A stretch of 64,000 bases of DNA from Anaerovirgula multivorans (GCF_900188145.1 NZ_FZOJ01000009.1:1-64000); one strand, 5' to 3'. Shown: positions 1 to 8,320, numbered from the stretch's first letter. The notes: generated by a model not told the origin, from the letters alone. Translations and numbers: made by a program.

Positions 1-93
1 GGTCACACCTGTTCCCATACCGAACACAGAAGTTAAGCCCTTCAGCGCTGATGGTACTTGGCGGGAAGCTGCCTGGGAGAGTAGGTCGTTGCG
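1..93 (+). rRNA. rrf: 5S ribosomal RNA, 3' part
   Basis: The first ~93 bases match the conserved body and 3' end of bacterial 5S rRNA, including the segments CCGAACACAGAAGTTAAG and TGGGAGAGTAGGTCG. The 5' ~25 bases lie outside the window, so the closing helix cannot be checked and the 3' end is approximate. The gene is the last member of an rRNA operon entering from the left, and a strong hairpin terminator follows about ten bases later. Confidence 0.93.
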
Positions 94-102
94 ACGTGAA
101 TG

Positions 103-137
103 AAAAAAGTTCTACAAAAACATGTAGAGCTTTTTTT
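103..137 (+). terminator. rRNA operon terminator
   Basis: A 14-bp stem with one G-U pair (AAAAAAGTTCTACA against TGTAGAGCTTTTTT) closes a six-base loop and ends in a T-run. It directly follows the 5S rRNA and should end the rRNA transcript. Confidence 0.85.
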
Positions 138-295
138 AGTTTTCGTTTTGCGCTGAAAGGGCTTAACTAAATTAGTGGAATAGATGTTCTTTCAATTGAA
201 TAATTATATTACAATAATTAGGAAAATGTTCATAGTATTACCTTAGGAATTATTATTAAATTATCGTGAATTTGCTTAAATTCTATTATAAATAG

Positions 296-304
296 TGATA
301 TAAT
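296..304 (+). promoter_or_regulatory. extended -10 promoter, thioredoxin-like gene
   Basis: TGATATAAT is an extended -10 element (TGn plus a consensus TATAAT). The best -35-like hexamer, TTGCTT at 272, is 21 bases away, so the extended -10 probably does most of the work. It lies about 37 bases before the start codon. Confidence 0.45.
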
Positions 305-340
305 TATAAAAAGTAGTGGTGATAGGGGGGAAATGATAAA

Positions 341-850
341 ATGACATTTCGTGAACTATTCGAAGTAGGAAGCTGTTTTGAAGCATTTTTAAATAAAGAT
401 CAGGATATCAATAGAGAAAAGACGTTAGAGATATATAATAGTATTACTTTAGAAGAAGAATTGGTACATAGGATAAAAGAAATTGGCGCTGTAATAAAGA
501 TTCTAGTTTTTGCAGAAATATGGTGCCCAGATTGTGTAATCAATGTGCCGGCGCTACAAAAAATTAAGGAGATTAATCCTAATATTGAATTTAGAATATT
601 GCCTAGAGAAGGCAATGAGATTTATATGGAACCCTATAAAGTAGGGGGTAAAACGAAAATACCAACCTTTATTGTTTTAGATAATGACTATAAAGAAAAA
701 GGTGCTTTTTTAGAAATTCCTAAGACCTTAAAAGAGGTTGTAGGAAAAGGTAACCAAGTAGAAATAATTGTTGCCAAAAGAAAATACAAAAAAGGCGAAT
801 ACATTAGTAGTACAATTGAAGAAATACTGGATATCATTAATAGAAAGTAG
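341..850 (+). CDS. thioredoxin-like fold protein (WCPDC)
   Basis: A 169-residue cytoplasmic protein with a thioredoxin-type active site W-C-P-D-C at residues 61-65, followed by a cis-proline-type segment KIPTF. This is the arrangement of the Thioredoxin_9-like group: an N-terminal helical extension of about 45 residues, then the thioredoxin fold. Members are presumed thiol-disulfide oxidoreductases or reductants of unknown partners; the partner cannot be inferred here. No signal peptide is visible. The ATG is preceded by AGGGGGG at 324-330. It is a single-gene unit between its own promoter and a terminator that overlaps its stop codon. Confidence 0.85.
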   Translation: MTFRELFEVGSCFEAFLNKDQDINREKTLEIYNSITLEEELVHRIKEIGAVIKILVFAEIWCPDCVINVPALQKIKEINPNIEFRILPREGNEIYMEPYKVGGKTKIPTFIVLDNDYKEKGAFLEIPKTLKEVVGKGNQVEIIVAKRKYKKGEYISSTIEEILDIINRK

Positions 851-871
851 GTATAAGAGCCTGCTTTTTTT
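844..871 (+). terminator. terminator overlapping the stop codon
   Basis: AAAGTAGG pairs with CCTGCTTT (one G-U) around an eight-base loop and is followed by T's. The stem begins within the last codons of the thioredoxin-like gene. Confidence 0.7.
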
Positions 872-941
872 GTTACCCTAGCTATACCCATTGGTATATA
901 GTCCCTATACTTAAAAAATTGGTGAGAATTGTCATTTGCTG

Positions 942-950
942 TGTTATAAT
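942..950 (+). promoter_or_regulatory. extended -10 promoter, glycosidase-like gene
   Basis: TGTTATAAT is a TGn-TATAAT extended -10 element 25 bases upstream of the coding start. TTGTCA at 929 is too close to serve as a normal -35. Confidence 0.5.
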
Positions 951-975
951 GTAGATGACAATGAGTTAGGGGGGC

Positions 976-2205
976 ATGATTTTGAACATCAAAGGTAAAG
1001 AAAAGTTTTTTATCATCACAATAATAGGCATATTCCTGATTGCTTTGTTTTTAAGCTATAATAAAAAAGAAATAAGTGACGTCTCAAATAAAATTCTATC
1101 CGATCCCAATCTTTGGCCAGATTATGATTTAGGTGAAGTACGATTAAACCAAGAAGATAATTTTATACAACCAGAAATTAGCTGGGAACCTTATAAAGTA
1201 GAAGAAAAAGTAAAAGGCATTTATATGACTGGACACAGTCTAGGCTATAAAGAAAGATTTGAGAAAACAGTTGAATTAACTAATCAGTCTATTATTAATG
1301 CTTGGGTTGTTGATGTGAAGGATGACTATGGAACCATCACCTATAAATCTTCTATTCCTATGGTAAAAGAGGTGGGAGCAGATGATATTGTAAAGGTTAG
1401 GGATTTCCATTTAATTATGGAAGTATTGAGAGAAAATGATATTTATCCAATTGCAAGAATTGTATCCTTTAAAGATAAGCAGGCCGCCATTGCTAGACCA
1501 GATTTAGCTATAAAGACCAATACGGGAGCAGTGTGGAGAGATAGAAAGGGAGATGCTTGGTTAAACCCCTACAACAGAGAAACGTGGGATTATCTTGTGG
1601 ATATAGCAAAGGAAGCCGCAGAAAAAGGTTTTAAAGATATCCAATTTGATTATGTAAGATTTCCTACCGATGGTAATAGGGCAATGATTGATTATGGAGA
1701 GGCTGGTGATAAAGAAACAAAGGCTGATGCTATTGCAGCATTTATAGAATATGCTAGGGAAGAATTAAAGAATCACGGAGTTTATGTATCAGCAGATATT
1801 TTTGGGCTAGTAACAACTGTTTCAGATGATATGGGGCTAGGGCAGCATTTAGAAACGATAGCACCTGCGGCAGACATATTATTGCCGATGGTATATCCTT
1901 CTCATTATGCATTAGGGACTTATGGTATACCCATCCCTGATAAAGATCCATATAAAATTGTTTATACCAGTATGAATACTGCAAGAGAAAGAGTTGAAGC
2001 ATTAGAAACCGATAAACCAAAGGCAATCTTGAGACCATGGCTTCAAGATTTTACTGCATCTTACTTAGGGGCAGGATATTATAAAAGATATGGCTCAGAA
2101 GAAGTTAGAGCACAAATCAAGGCCACTTATGATGCAGGATTGGAAGAATGGGTTCTGTGGAATGCAGGTAACAGCTATACTTGGGAAGCTCTGATAAAGA
2201 ACTAA
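976..2205 (+). CDS. membrane-anchored putative glycoside hydrolase (DUF4015 type)
   Basis: A 409-residue protein with a short basic N-terminus and one hydrophobic segment (about residues 11-27), so most of it should lie outside the membrane. The body resembles the DUF4015 / COG1306 family of putative TIM-barrel glycosidases, with the hallmark stretches VVDVKDDYG, PIARIVSFKD and QFDYVRFPTDG. Substrate and activity are not established for the family; a polysaccharide or cell-wall role is inference. The GGGGGG Shine-Dalgarno is almost touching the ATG at 976. A TTG at 982 (codon 3) has better spacing and may be the true start. It is monocistronic and ends before a strong terminator. Confidence 0.82.
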   Translation: MILNIKGKEKFFIITIIGIFLIALFLSYNKKEISDVSNKILSDPNLWPDYDLGEVRLNQEDNFIQPEISWEPYKVEEKVKGIYMTGHSLGYKERFEKTVELTNQSIINAWVVDVKDDYGTITYKSSIPMVKEVGADDIVKVRDFHLIMEVLRENDIYPIARIVSFKDKQAAIARPDLAIKTNTGAVWRDRKGDAWLNPYNRETWDYLVDIAKEAAEKGFKDIQFDYVRFPTDGNRAMIDYGEAGDKETKADAIAAFIEYAREELKNHGVYVSADIFGLVTTVSDDMGLGQHLETIAPAADILLPMVYPSHYALGTYGIPIPDKDPYKIVYTSMNTARERVEALETDKPKAILRPWLQDFTASYLGAGYYKRYGSEEVRAQIKATYDAGLEEWVLWNAGNSYTWEALIKN

Positions 2206-2217
2206 ACTATGATATAG

Positions 2218-2261
2218 AAAAGTACTATTGAAGATTTTACTCTTTGCAATAGTACTTTTTT
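2218..2261 (+). terminator. terminator after glycosidase-like gene
   Basis: AAAAGTACTATTG pairs perfectly with CAATAGTACTTTT (13 bp), and the stem ends in a T-run. Confidence 0.88.
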
Positions 2262-2495
2262 ATGTTCATTTCATGCTCATATAGATAAGTTCCTTTATAC
2301 TTAAATTTTAATAGAATTAATTATATTCATTATTACCCCTTTTGAGAAAGGACAATCACTTTCTATACTTCATTTAGAAAAGATACTATGAATACAATTT
2401 AAAATTAGAAAAACAAAAATCGAAGATTAAGGGAAAGAATGGAACAAAATGGACAAAAAAATTCTAAAAATCACCTTTATCGAAGAAGTCATATT

Positions 2496-2524
2496 TTGAC
2501 AACTTAAGCATCGGATGATACAAT
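2496..2524 (+). promoter_or_regulatory. nrdJ promoter
   Basis: TTGACA (2496-2501), a 17-base spacer and TACAAT (2519-2524) form a near-consensus housekeeping promoter. The remaining stretch 2262-2495 is AT-rich and shows nothing else I can name; I looked for a cobalamin riboswitch and did not find one. Confidence 0.85.
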
Positions 2525-2565
2525 ATTTTGTGCACCCATAAGAACAACTATGCTAAATGTTGTGT
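2518..2565 (+). promoter_or_regulatory. tandem NrdR boxes
   Basis: Two copies of the NrdR-box pattern (consensus ACACWATATATWGTGT) occur at 2518-2533 (ATACAATATTTTGTGC, 13/16) and 2550-2565 (ATGCTAAATGTTGTGT, 12/16). Their start-to-start offset is 32 bp, about three helical turns, the known spacing for cooperative NrdR binding. Box 1 overlaps the -10 element and box 2 lies in the untranslated leader. Repression by NrdR at high dATP/ATP is the expected behaviour from the family; the nrdR gene itself is not in the window. Confidence 0.8.
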
Positions 2566-2612
2566 TAAAGATGAGACATGTGTGCTTAATTGAAGTTGAA
2601 GGGGCGATATTT

Positions 2613-4967
2613 ATGGTAAAGGTTATTAAGCGGGACGGGCGATTCGTGGAATTTGATCTCTCTAAAATTAATAATGCTATACAAAAAGCTATGGCAGAGA
2701 CAAAAACAGGAATAAATGATGAGCTGAGCAAAGAAATTGCGCAAGAAATTGAAAAAAAACTAAAGACCTATATTTCCTCCATTCAAGTTGAGGAGATACA
2801 AGATATTGTTGAAAATATGTTGATGGCCAGCAACAGAAAAGATGCTGCTAAAAGATATATCATTTATAGAAACCAACGAAATAGAACCCGTGAGGCTAGA
2901 AAGAAAGAAGAAAATAAATTATTATCAGATGAGTTTATTAGTAAATATAAACACAGATTTTCTCCAATGAAGCAATTAGGAAACTTTGTGTATTATAGAA
3001 CCTATTCCCGGTGGCTTCCTGATGAAAGTAGAAGAGAATATTGGTGGGAAACTGTCAAAAGGGCAGTGGAATACAATTGCAGTCTTGTACCTACTACCAG
3101 GGAAGAAGCGGAGAAGCTATTTGATAATGTTTATAACCTAAAGCAGTTCTTGTCAGGAAGAACTTTTTGGGTTGGCAATACTCCTGTGGCTAAAAATTAC
3201 CCTATGTCTAATTACAATTGTGCTTTTTTAGTGATAGAAAGCTTTGACTCCTTCAAGGATTTATTTTATCTGTTGATGGTAGGATCTGGGGTAGGAGTTA
3301 GAGTGTTGAAAAGTGATGTTGAAGCATTACCAAAGGTTAGGTTAGATTATGAAGTTATACATAAGGACTATAATCCAGTACCAGTACATATGAGAGAAGA
3401 TAATACCAGCTTAGAGTTTGCCCATAAAAACTCAATAAAAATTACTGTGGGAGATAGCAAAGAAGGCTGGACACAGGCATTGGATTTTTTCTTGAAGCTG
3501 TTGTATAGCCATGAATATAGAAATATAAAGACGATTATTATCAATTATGATCACGTAAGGCCGAAGGGGGAAAAGCTAAAAACCTTTGGAGGAACAGCCA
3601 GTGGTCATAAAAGCTTAAAAAATATGTTCTATAAGATTGATAAGGTAATCAAAAACAATAAGAGAGTTAATGGCAGCAATAGAGGAAAATTACGACCTAT
3701 TGATTGTCTAGACATCGTTAACATCATAGGAGAAAATGTTGTGGTGGGGGGTGTAAGACGTACGGCGGAAATGGTACTAGTAGATCCTTTAGATAAGGAA
3801 TGTATTGAGGCTAAAGCAGATTTATATAAACAAATTGATGGACAATGGATCGTGGATAAAGAAATCATACATAGGCAGATGAGTAACAACTCCATTTATT
3901 ATGAAACAAAGCCAACTAGAGAAGAATTGAAATGGTTGATGAAAAAAATGCGTTATTCAGGAGAACCGGGATGGGTAAATGCTGATGCAGCAGGAAAACG
4001 CAGACCGAATATGAATGGTGTGAATCCTTGCGGTGAAATTCTTCTAGATTCTAGAGGATTGTGCAACTTAACAACAGTTAATGTGTTTGCCTTTGTAAAA
4101 TCCGATGGAACTATAGACAGAGAAGGACTATTGGAGGCACAAAAACTATCTGCAAGAGCAAGCTACAGAATGACTTGTGTAGAGTTAGAGCTACCAAAGT
4201 GGGATGCAGTACAACAAAGGGATAAATTACTGGGATGCTCCTTAACTGGATGGCAAGACTTGATAAATGCTACAGGCATTACTAAAAAAGAGGCAATAGA
4301 ATTATTGAAGGAATTAAGAGAAACTGCTGGGCGAGAGGCAAAGACTTATGCAGAAGCAATTGGAGAAAATGAACCTCTTCTTGTTACAACTGTTAAGCCG
4401 GAGGGTACCTTAAGTCAGTTGCCCACAGTATCTAGTGGCGTTCACTATTCTCATGCTCCCTATTACATAAGAAGAATACGAGTTAGTGCAGATGACCCAC
4501 TGGTTAAGGTGTGTGAAGAATTAGGTTATCCTGTATTTCCAGAGGTAGGACAGGAATGGGAAACCTGTACTACCAAGGTAGTGGAATTCCCTATTAAGGC
4601 GCCTGAAGGGAAAACAAAATATGATGTTTCTGCTATAGAACAATTGGAAAACTATAAAATGTTTATGGATCATTATGTAGATCATAATTGCTCTATTACT
4701 GTTCATGTTAGAGATAATGAATGGGATAAAGTAGAGGAATGGGTATGGAACAATTGGGACAATACGGTGGCTTTGACCTTTTTGTCACTAGAGGATAATT
4801 TTTATAAATTATTGCCTTATGAAGCAATAGATGAGGCAGAATATCTCCGCAGGACAAAAAAAATGAAGGATTTTATTCCTTCTCTAATCAGTAAATACGA
4901 AAAACAAGAATTAGAAATCGAGATTACAGAAGATGGTTGTGAAAAAGGAATCTGTCCAATTAGGTAA
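2613..4967 (+). CDS. nrdJ: adenosylcobalamin-dependent ribonucleoside-triphosphate reductase (class II)
   Basis: A 784-residue monomeric class II ribonucleotide reductase that makes deoxyribonucleotides with adenosylcobalamin as radical source, so it works with or without oxygen. An N-terminal ATP-cone (about residues 1-95, starting MVKVIKRDGR) is followed by the catalytic barrel. Visible catalytic landmarks are SNYNC (first active-site cysteine), NPCGE with the thiyl cysteine at 473, and C484 eleven residues later, the same interval as C408/C419 in the Lactobacillus leichmannii enzyme. The C-terminal C776-x4-C781 pair is the redox shuttle. An upstream in-frame ATG at 2550 lies on NrdR box 2 and lacks a ribosome-binding site; the ATG at 2613 follows GAAGGGG and matches the family start. 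Confidence 0.95.
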   Translation: MVKVIKRDGRFVEFDLSKINNAIQKAMAETKTGINDELSKEIAQEIEKKLKTYISSIQVEEIQDIVENMLMASNRKDAAKRYIIYRNQRNRTREARKKEENKLLSDEFISKYKHRFSPMKQLGNFVYYRTYSRWLPDESRREYWWETVKRAVEYNCSLVPTTREEAEKLFDNVYNLKQFLSGRTFWVGNTPVAKNYPMSNYNCAFLVIESFDSFKDLFYLLMVGSGVGVRVLKSDVEALPKVRLDYEVIHKDYNPVPVHMREDNTSLEFAHKNSIKITVGDSKEGWTQALDFFLKLLYSHEYRNIKTIIINYDHVRPKGEKLKTFGGTASGHKSLKNMFYKIDKVIKNNKRVNGSNRGKLRPIDCLDIVNIIGENVVVGGVRRTAEMVLVDPLDKECIEAKADLYKQIDGQWIVDKEIIHRQMSNNSIYYETKPTREELKWLMKKMRYSGEPGWVNADAAGKRRPNMNGVNPCGEILLDSRGLCNLTTVNVFAFVKSDGTIDREGLLEAQKLSARASYRMTCVELELPKWDAVQQRDKLLGCSLTGWQDLINATGITKKEAIELLKELRETAGREAKTYAEAIGENEPLLVTTVKPEGTLSQLPTVSSGVHYSHAPYYIRRIRVSADDPLVKVCEELGYPVFPEVGQEWETCTTKVVEFPIKAPEGKTKYDVSAIEQLENYKMFMDHYVDHNCSITVHVRDNEWDKVEEWVWNNWDNTVALTFLSLEDNFYKLLPYEAIDEAEYLRRTKKMKDFIPSLISKYEKQELEIEITEDGCEKGICPIR

Positions 4968-4984
4968 AAGTTTCAACAACCTCA

Positions 4985-5032
4985 GCATAAAACAAGGGCT
5001 TTAGGTTAAATACTAAAGCCCTTGTTTTATGC
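4985..5032 (+). terminator. long perfect hairpin after nrdJ
   Basis: A perfect 20-bp inverted repeat (4985-5004 with 5013-5032) and an eight-base loop. The descending arm contains CTTGTTTTAT rather than a trailing T-tract, and the ascending arm has the matching A-run, so it could terminate from both sides. This suits its position between nrdJ and the minus-strand gene beyond. Confidence 0.75.
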
Positions 5033-5036
5033 TCAC

Positions 5037-5169
5037 CCTTCGGTGTATCGATGAGATTGCTACTTCGACAAGTAGATAACCAGAATCTATGATTTGGTGT
5101 TAGTCAATGATACAATGTGGAAGCGGAAAATCAGGCACTATATCCTTAAAGCAAATTCGGTTACAATTC
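5037..5169 (-). repeat. dispersed repeat family A, copy 1 (reverse orientation)
   Basis: Three modules shared with other intergenic spaces are seen. On the minus strand, ATACACCGAAGG (end at 5037-5048) and GAATTGTAACCGAATTT (5153-5169) match the copy at 22774-22953. GGATATAGTGCCTGA nearby matches that copy in 13 of 15 positions. Between them, on the plus strand, is the hairpin GTAGATAACC...GTGTTAGTC (5081-5105). The element fills most of the space between nrdJ and the sodC-like gene. It may be a non-autonomous mobile element; no transposase is present. Confidence 0.6.
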
Positions 5170-5209
5170 AGAGAAAGCAAAAAAATTCTTTCGATTAAGC
5201 CTTATTTCA

Positions 5210-5737
5210 TTAGCAGTGCCATTGAATGATACCACAGGCAAGGCGTTTCCCTGCATCTCCTGCTGGTTGCGAACGATAATCATCAGGATTTCTATGAATG
5301 ATGATGGCTTTACCAATAGCATCTACTGGCTTGAATTTATTTGTAAAAAAACTCATTCTAGCATAGCCGTTATTGGAGAATAGCACAGGAAAATCTCCTG
5401 CATGGTTGCCATGAGGCTGACTATGGGGATTCCAATGTTCTCCCGCAGCTTGAAAGGGATCTTTAGGGTCGCCAACTTCGCAGGTGCCAAACTCATGGAC
5501 ATGAAAACCATGGGGGCCAATAGGATCTTCATCATTGATGGCAGGTCGATAAGGAGGTAAACCTTTTATTTCTACGTATACCTCTGTGCCATCGGACACC
5601 TCTCTAAACCAAACGGTACCTTGTATCTCTGGCCGGAGAGGTCCTCCTTTTACATAAGCTACTGCCCAATTATTAGTATTAGGGGAATAATAATAATTTG
5701 TCCATGGGGATACAGGATTAGGGTAAGGTGTATACAT
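5210..5737 (-). CDS. Cu/Zn superoxide dismutase-like protein
   Basis: A 175-residue protein of the Cu/Zn superoxide dismutase family, which converts superoxide to oxygen and hydrogen peroxide. All metal ligands can be placed: H79 and H81 in FHVHEFG, H101 in GEHWNP, H109, H112 and D115 in HGNHAGD, and H148 in IIIHRNPDD. The structural disulfide pair (C86, C168) and the active-site arginine R165 are also present. Unlike most bacterial SodC there is no signal peptide or lipobox. Instead the first ~28 residues are rich in Tyr, Pro and Asn, reminiscent of spore-coat proteins; a spore-surface role is inference. The start at 5737 was chosen because AAAGGAG lies nine bases ahead; the longer frame starting at 5776 lacks one. 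It is the first of only two intact minus-strand genes. Confidence 0.88.
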   Translation of the reverse strand: MYTPYPNPVSPWTNYYYSPNTNNWAVAYVKGGPLRPEIQGTVWFREVSDGTEVYVEIKGLPPYRPAINDEDPIGPHGFHVHEFGTCEVGDPKDPFQAAGEHWNPHSQPHGNHAGDFPVLFSNNGYARMSFFTNKFKPVDAIGKAIIIHRNPDDYRSQPAGDAGKRLACGIIQWHC

Positions 5738-5835
5738 ATACGTTAACTCCTTTACATTGATTATTTTAGAGATCACTGATTATACTCAATACATCATATG
5801 TAAAGAAGGGGAGAAATGTTATAAATCAGTATTCT

Positions 5836-5919
5836 TTATTCTCGCTTCACATCTTCCAGAGATTTGTTAGATTCATAAGGTTTTAAATTCTTGATTTCTT
5901 TACGAAACGTAATGGACAT
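5836..5919 (-). pseudogene. remnant resembling the N-terminus of HisC
   Basis: On the minus strand a 27-codon frame reads MSITFRKEIKNLKPY followed by ESNKSLEDVKRE and then TAA. This resembles the beginning of histidinol-phosphate aminotransferase (HisC), where R-x(4)-NLKPY, a short Gly/Asn-Lys stretch and EVKRE precede the first helix. The frame stops exactly where the conserved E-Y/L-G-L would continue, and I see no further HisC-like sequence in any frame before the sodC-like gene. The ribosome-binding site is poor. I read it as a truncated gene fragment left after deletion; chance resemblance is possible because it is short. Confidence 0.5.
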
Positions 5920-6207
5920 GAATATGCACATCTTTAAAAAATTATAATAAGTATACTTTATAGTTATTAAAAGCAACACTACAATCATATTTATAGCATT
6001 ATAGCATATTTATTGGTAAAGTTTAGATATAAAATAATAAAAGGAGGAATAAATTTAAAAACTAGTTATAATTATTAGAAACTTTGGAATAATTTACATT
6101 AACTAAATATTTTAAAAAAAATGCGAAATAAAAAAGGAGTTTTTGCAAAGATATAGAATATTGTAATAAATCTAATATGAATCGATATCATACGAGGGGG
6201 TAAATAA
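5920..6207. other. intergenic space before the EF-G paralogue
   Basis: Very AT-rich. It holds a perfect-looking ribosome-binding site, AAAAGGAGG at 6039-6047, that is not followed by any open frame of useful length. No convincing promoter for the gene at 6208 was found. Confidence 0.4.
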
Positions 6208-8277
6208 ATGAAAATATATGAAGCTGACAAAATAAGAAACATAGCTTTATTAGGACACGGAGGATGCGGTAAAACTACGTTAACGGAAGCAGCTTTATAC
6301 ACAGCCAAAATTGTAAATCGAATTGGAAAAGTGGAAGACGGGAATACGATTTCAGACTTTGACAAAGAGGAAATGGCTAGAAAAATATCTATTAATACTT
6401 CTGTTATTCCTATGGAATGGGAAGAACATAAGATTAATTTTATTGATACCCCAGGTTATTTCGACTTTGTTGGTGAAGTGCAAAGTGCTATTAAAGTAGC
6501 AGGCGGATTGATTATCTTAGTAGATGCTACCAGCGGTATAGAAGTTGGTACAGAGAAGGCATGGGATTATGCTGAAGATAAAAAGAAGCCAACCTTCATT
6601 TTTATAAATAAAATGGATAGAGAAAATGCTGATTTTGAAAAGGTGTTAAATCAATTAAGAGAAAAGTTCGGTAAAAAAGTAGCACCTTTCCAAATTCCAC
6701 TAGGAGAAAAAGAAAGTTTCATTGGAAATATCAATGTGGTAAAAATGCTAGCTAAAGAATATGATGGGAAAACCTGTATAGAAAAGCCTATTCCAGAGGA
6801 CAGAATGGCAGAGGTTTTAGAAATAAGAGAAATGTTAATGGAATCTGTAGCTGAGAGTGATGAAGCATTGTTAGAAAAGTATTTTGGTGGTGAAGAATTT
6901 ACACAGGAAGAAATTCAGGATGGTTTACGTAAGGGGATTCTCAATGGTGATATCGTTCCAGTGCTTTGCGGTGCTACTGCTAAAAACATTGGAATTCATA
7001 GCTTGTTAAATATGATCAATGATTATTCACCGTCTCCAGCAGATATGCCTCCTAAGCAAGGAAAGCATCCACATAAGGATGTCGTTGTTGAAAGAACATT
7101 AGAACCAAACCAACCTTTCTCTGCGCAGGTTTTTAAAACAATAGTTGACCCATATATTGGAAAAATTTCTGTGTTTAAAGTGATTTCTGGAACCTTAAAG
7201 GCAGATATGGAGGTTTTAAATGCTAATAAGGAAGAAAAGGAAAAATTAAGTAATTTATTTCTACTAAGAGGTAAAAATCAAATAGAAGTAAACGAAGTAA
7301 AAGCAGGAGATATCGCTGCTGTAGCAAAATTGCAATACACTAATACAGGAGATACCTTATGCAGTGTCAATGATCCAGTATTGTATAGTGGAATTGATTT
7401 CCCTTCCCCACAACTATATCTAGCAGTAGAGCCTAAAGCTAGAGGGGATGAAGAAAAGATTGCTTCAGGTCTGCAGCGTTTAGCAGAGGAAGACCCATCC
7501 TTTAGCTTTGAGAGAAATGCAGAAACAAAGCAAACCCTTATTCGTGGGTTGGGAGAACTGCACATAAAGGTAATCACCAGCAAACTTAAGAACAAATTTG
7601 GTGTAGATGTGGAGCTAAACGATGCAATCGTTCCTTATAGAGAAACCATCAAAGGTAAAGCAGATGTACAAGGTAAACATAAAAAACAATCCGGTGGACA
7701 TGGACAATACGGCGATGTTAAGATAAGATTTGAACCTGGCACCACTGAATTTGAATTTGCTGAAGAGATATTTGGAGGATCTGTACCAAAGTCCTATATA
7801 CCAGCGGTGGAAAAGGGGTTAAGGGAGTGCTTAGAGTGTGGTGTATTGGCAGGATATCCTGTTGTGAACCTCAAGGCCGTATTATATGATGGTTCATACC
7901 ATGATGTAGACTCATCAGAAATGGCCTTTAAAATAGCCGCATCTTTAGCCTTTAAAAAGGGAATGGAGTCTGCGAAACCAGTGTTGCTGGAACCAATTGT
8001 AAAGGTAGAAGTATTGATACCTGAAGAATACATGGGAGACATTATGGGAGACTTAAACAAACGGCGAGGTAGAATTATGGGTATGGAGCCTCAGCCAAAG
8101 GGAATGCAATTGGTTGTTGCAGAAGTACCACAATCAGAAATGTTTAAGTATGCTATTGACTTGCGCTCCATGACACAGGCAAGAGGCAGTTTTACCATGG
8201 AATTCACAAGATACGAAGAAGTACCGCAAATGATTAGTGAAAAAGTAGTGGAAGCTGCGAAAGCAGCTAAAGAATAA
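6208..8277 (+). CDS. EF-G paralogue (translational GTPase, EF-G-2 type)
   Basis: A 689-residue translational GTPase with the full EF-G domain order (G domain, II, III, IV, V), but different from the canonical fusA product encoded at 45574-47649. The P-loop is GHGGCGKTT (residues 16-24) where canonical EF-G has [10 protein letters not shown]3 is DTPGY and G4 is NKMD. The sequence resembles the 'EF-G-like' clade typified by Thermus EF-G-2, whose members bind ribosomes but whose cellular role is poorly defined. It could take part in translocation, ribosome recycling or stress. ATG is preceded by GAGGGGG. It stands alone and ends in a clean terminator. Confidence 0.88.
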   Translation: MKIYEADKIRNIALLGHGGCGKTTLTEAALYTAKIVNRIGKVEDGNTISDFDKEEMARKISINTSVIPMEWEEHKINFIDTPGYFDFVGEVQSAIKVAGGLIILVDATSGIEVGTEKAWDYAEDKKKPTFIFINKMDRENADFEKVLNQLREKFGKKVAPFQIPLGEKESFIGNINVVKMLAKEYDGKTCIEKPIPEDRMAEVLEIREMLMESVAESDEALLEKYFGGEEFTQEEIQDGLRKGILNGDIVPVLCGATAKNIGIHSLLNMINDYSPSPADMPPKQGKHPHKDVVVERTLEPNQPFSAQVFKTIVDPYIGKISVFKVISGTLKADMEVLNANKEEKEKLSNLFLLRGKNQIEVNEVKAGDIAAVAKLQYTNTGDTLCSVNDPVLYSGIDFPSPQLYLAVEPKARGDEEKIASGLQRLAEEDPSFSFERNAETKQTLIRGLGELHIKVITSKLKNKFGVDVELNDAIVPYRETIKGKADVQGKHKKQSGGHGQYGDVKIRFEPGTTEFEFAEEIFGGSVPKSYIPAVEKGLRECLECGVLAGYPVVNLKAVLYDGSYHDVDSSEMAFKIAASLAFKKGMESAKPVLLEPIVKVEVLIPEEYMGDIMGDLNKRRGRIMGMEPQPKGMQLVVAEVPQSEMFKYAIDLRSMTQARGSFTMEFTRYEEVPQMISEKVVEAAKAAKE

Positions 8278-8288
8278 ACTTTTATTCA

Positions 8289-8320
8289 AGGCATATGCAT
8301 AAGGCATATGCTTTTTTTTT
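8289..8320 (+). terminator. terminator after EF-G paralogue
   Basis: GCATATGC - ATAAG - GCATATGC (each arm is itself a palindrome) followed by nine T's. Confidence 0.88.

Noticed and set aside
2262-2612. Possible cobalamin riboswitch before the B12-dependent ribonucleotide reductase
   Set aside because: No B12-box or matching stem pattern is seen. The promoter and NrdR boxes lie too close to the gene to leave room for one, and control by NrdR explains the region.
5750-5800. Minus-strand TATAAT at 5779-5784 as a vegetative promoter for the sodC-like gene
   Set aside because: No -35 at an acceptable distance and no clear sporulation-sigma pattern either, so I did not annotate it.
6039-6047. 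Strong ribosome-binding site AAAAGGAGG suggesting a hidden gene before the EF-G paralogue
   Set aside because: All frames after it close within a few codons and no protein-like sequence follows.
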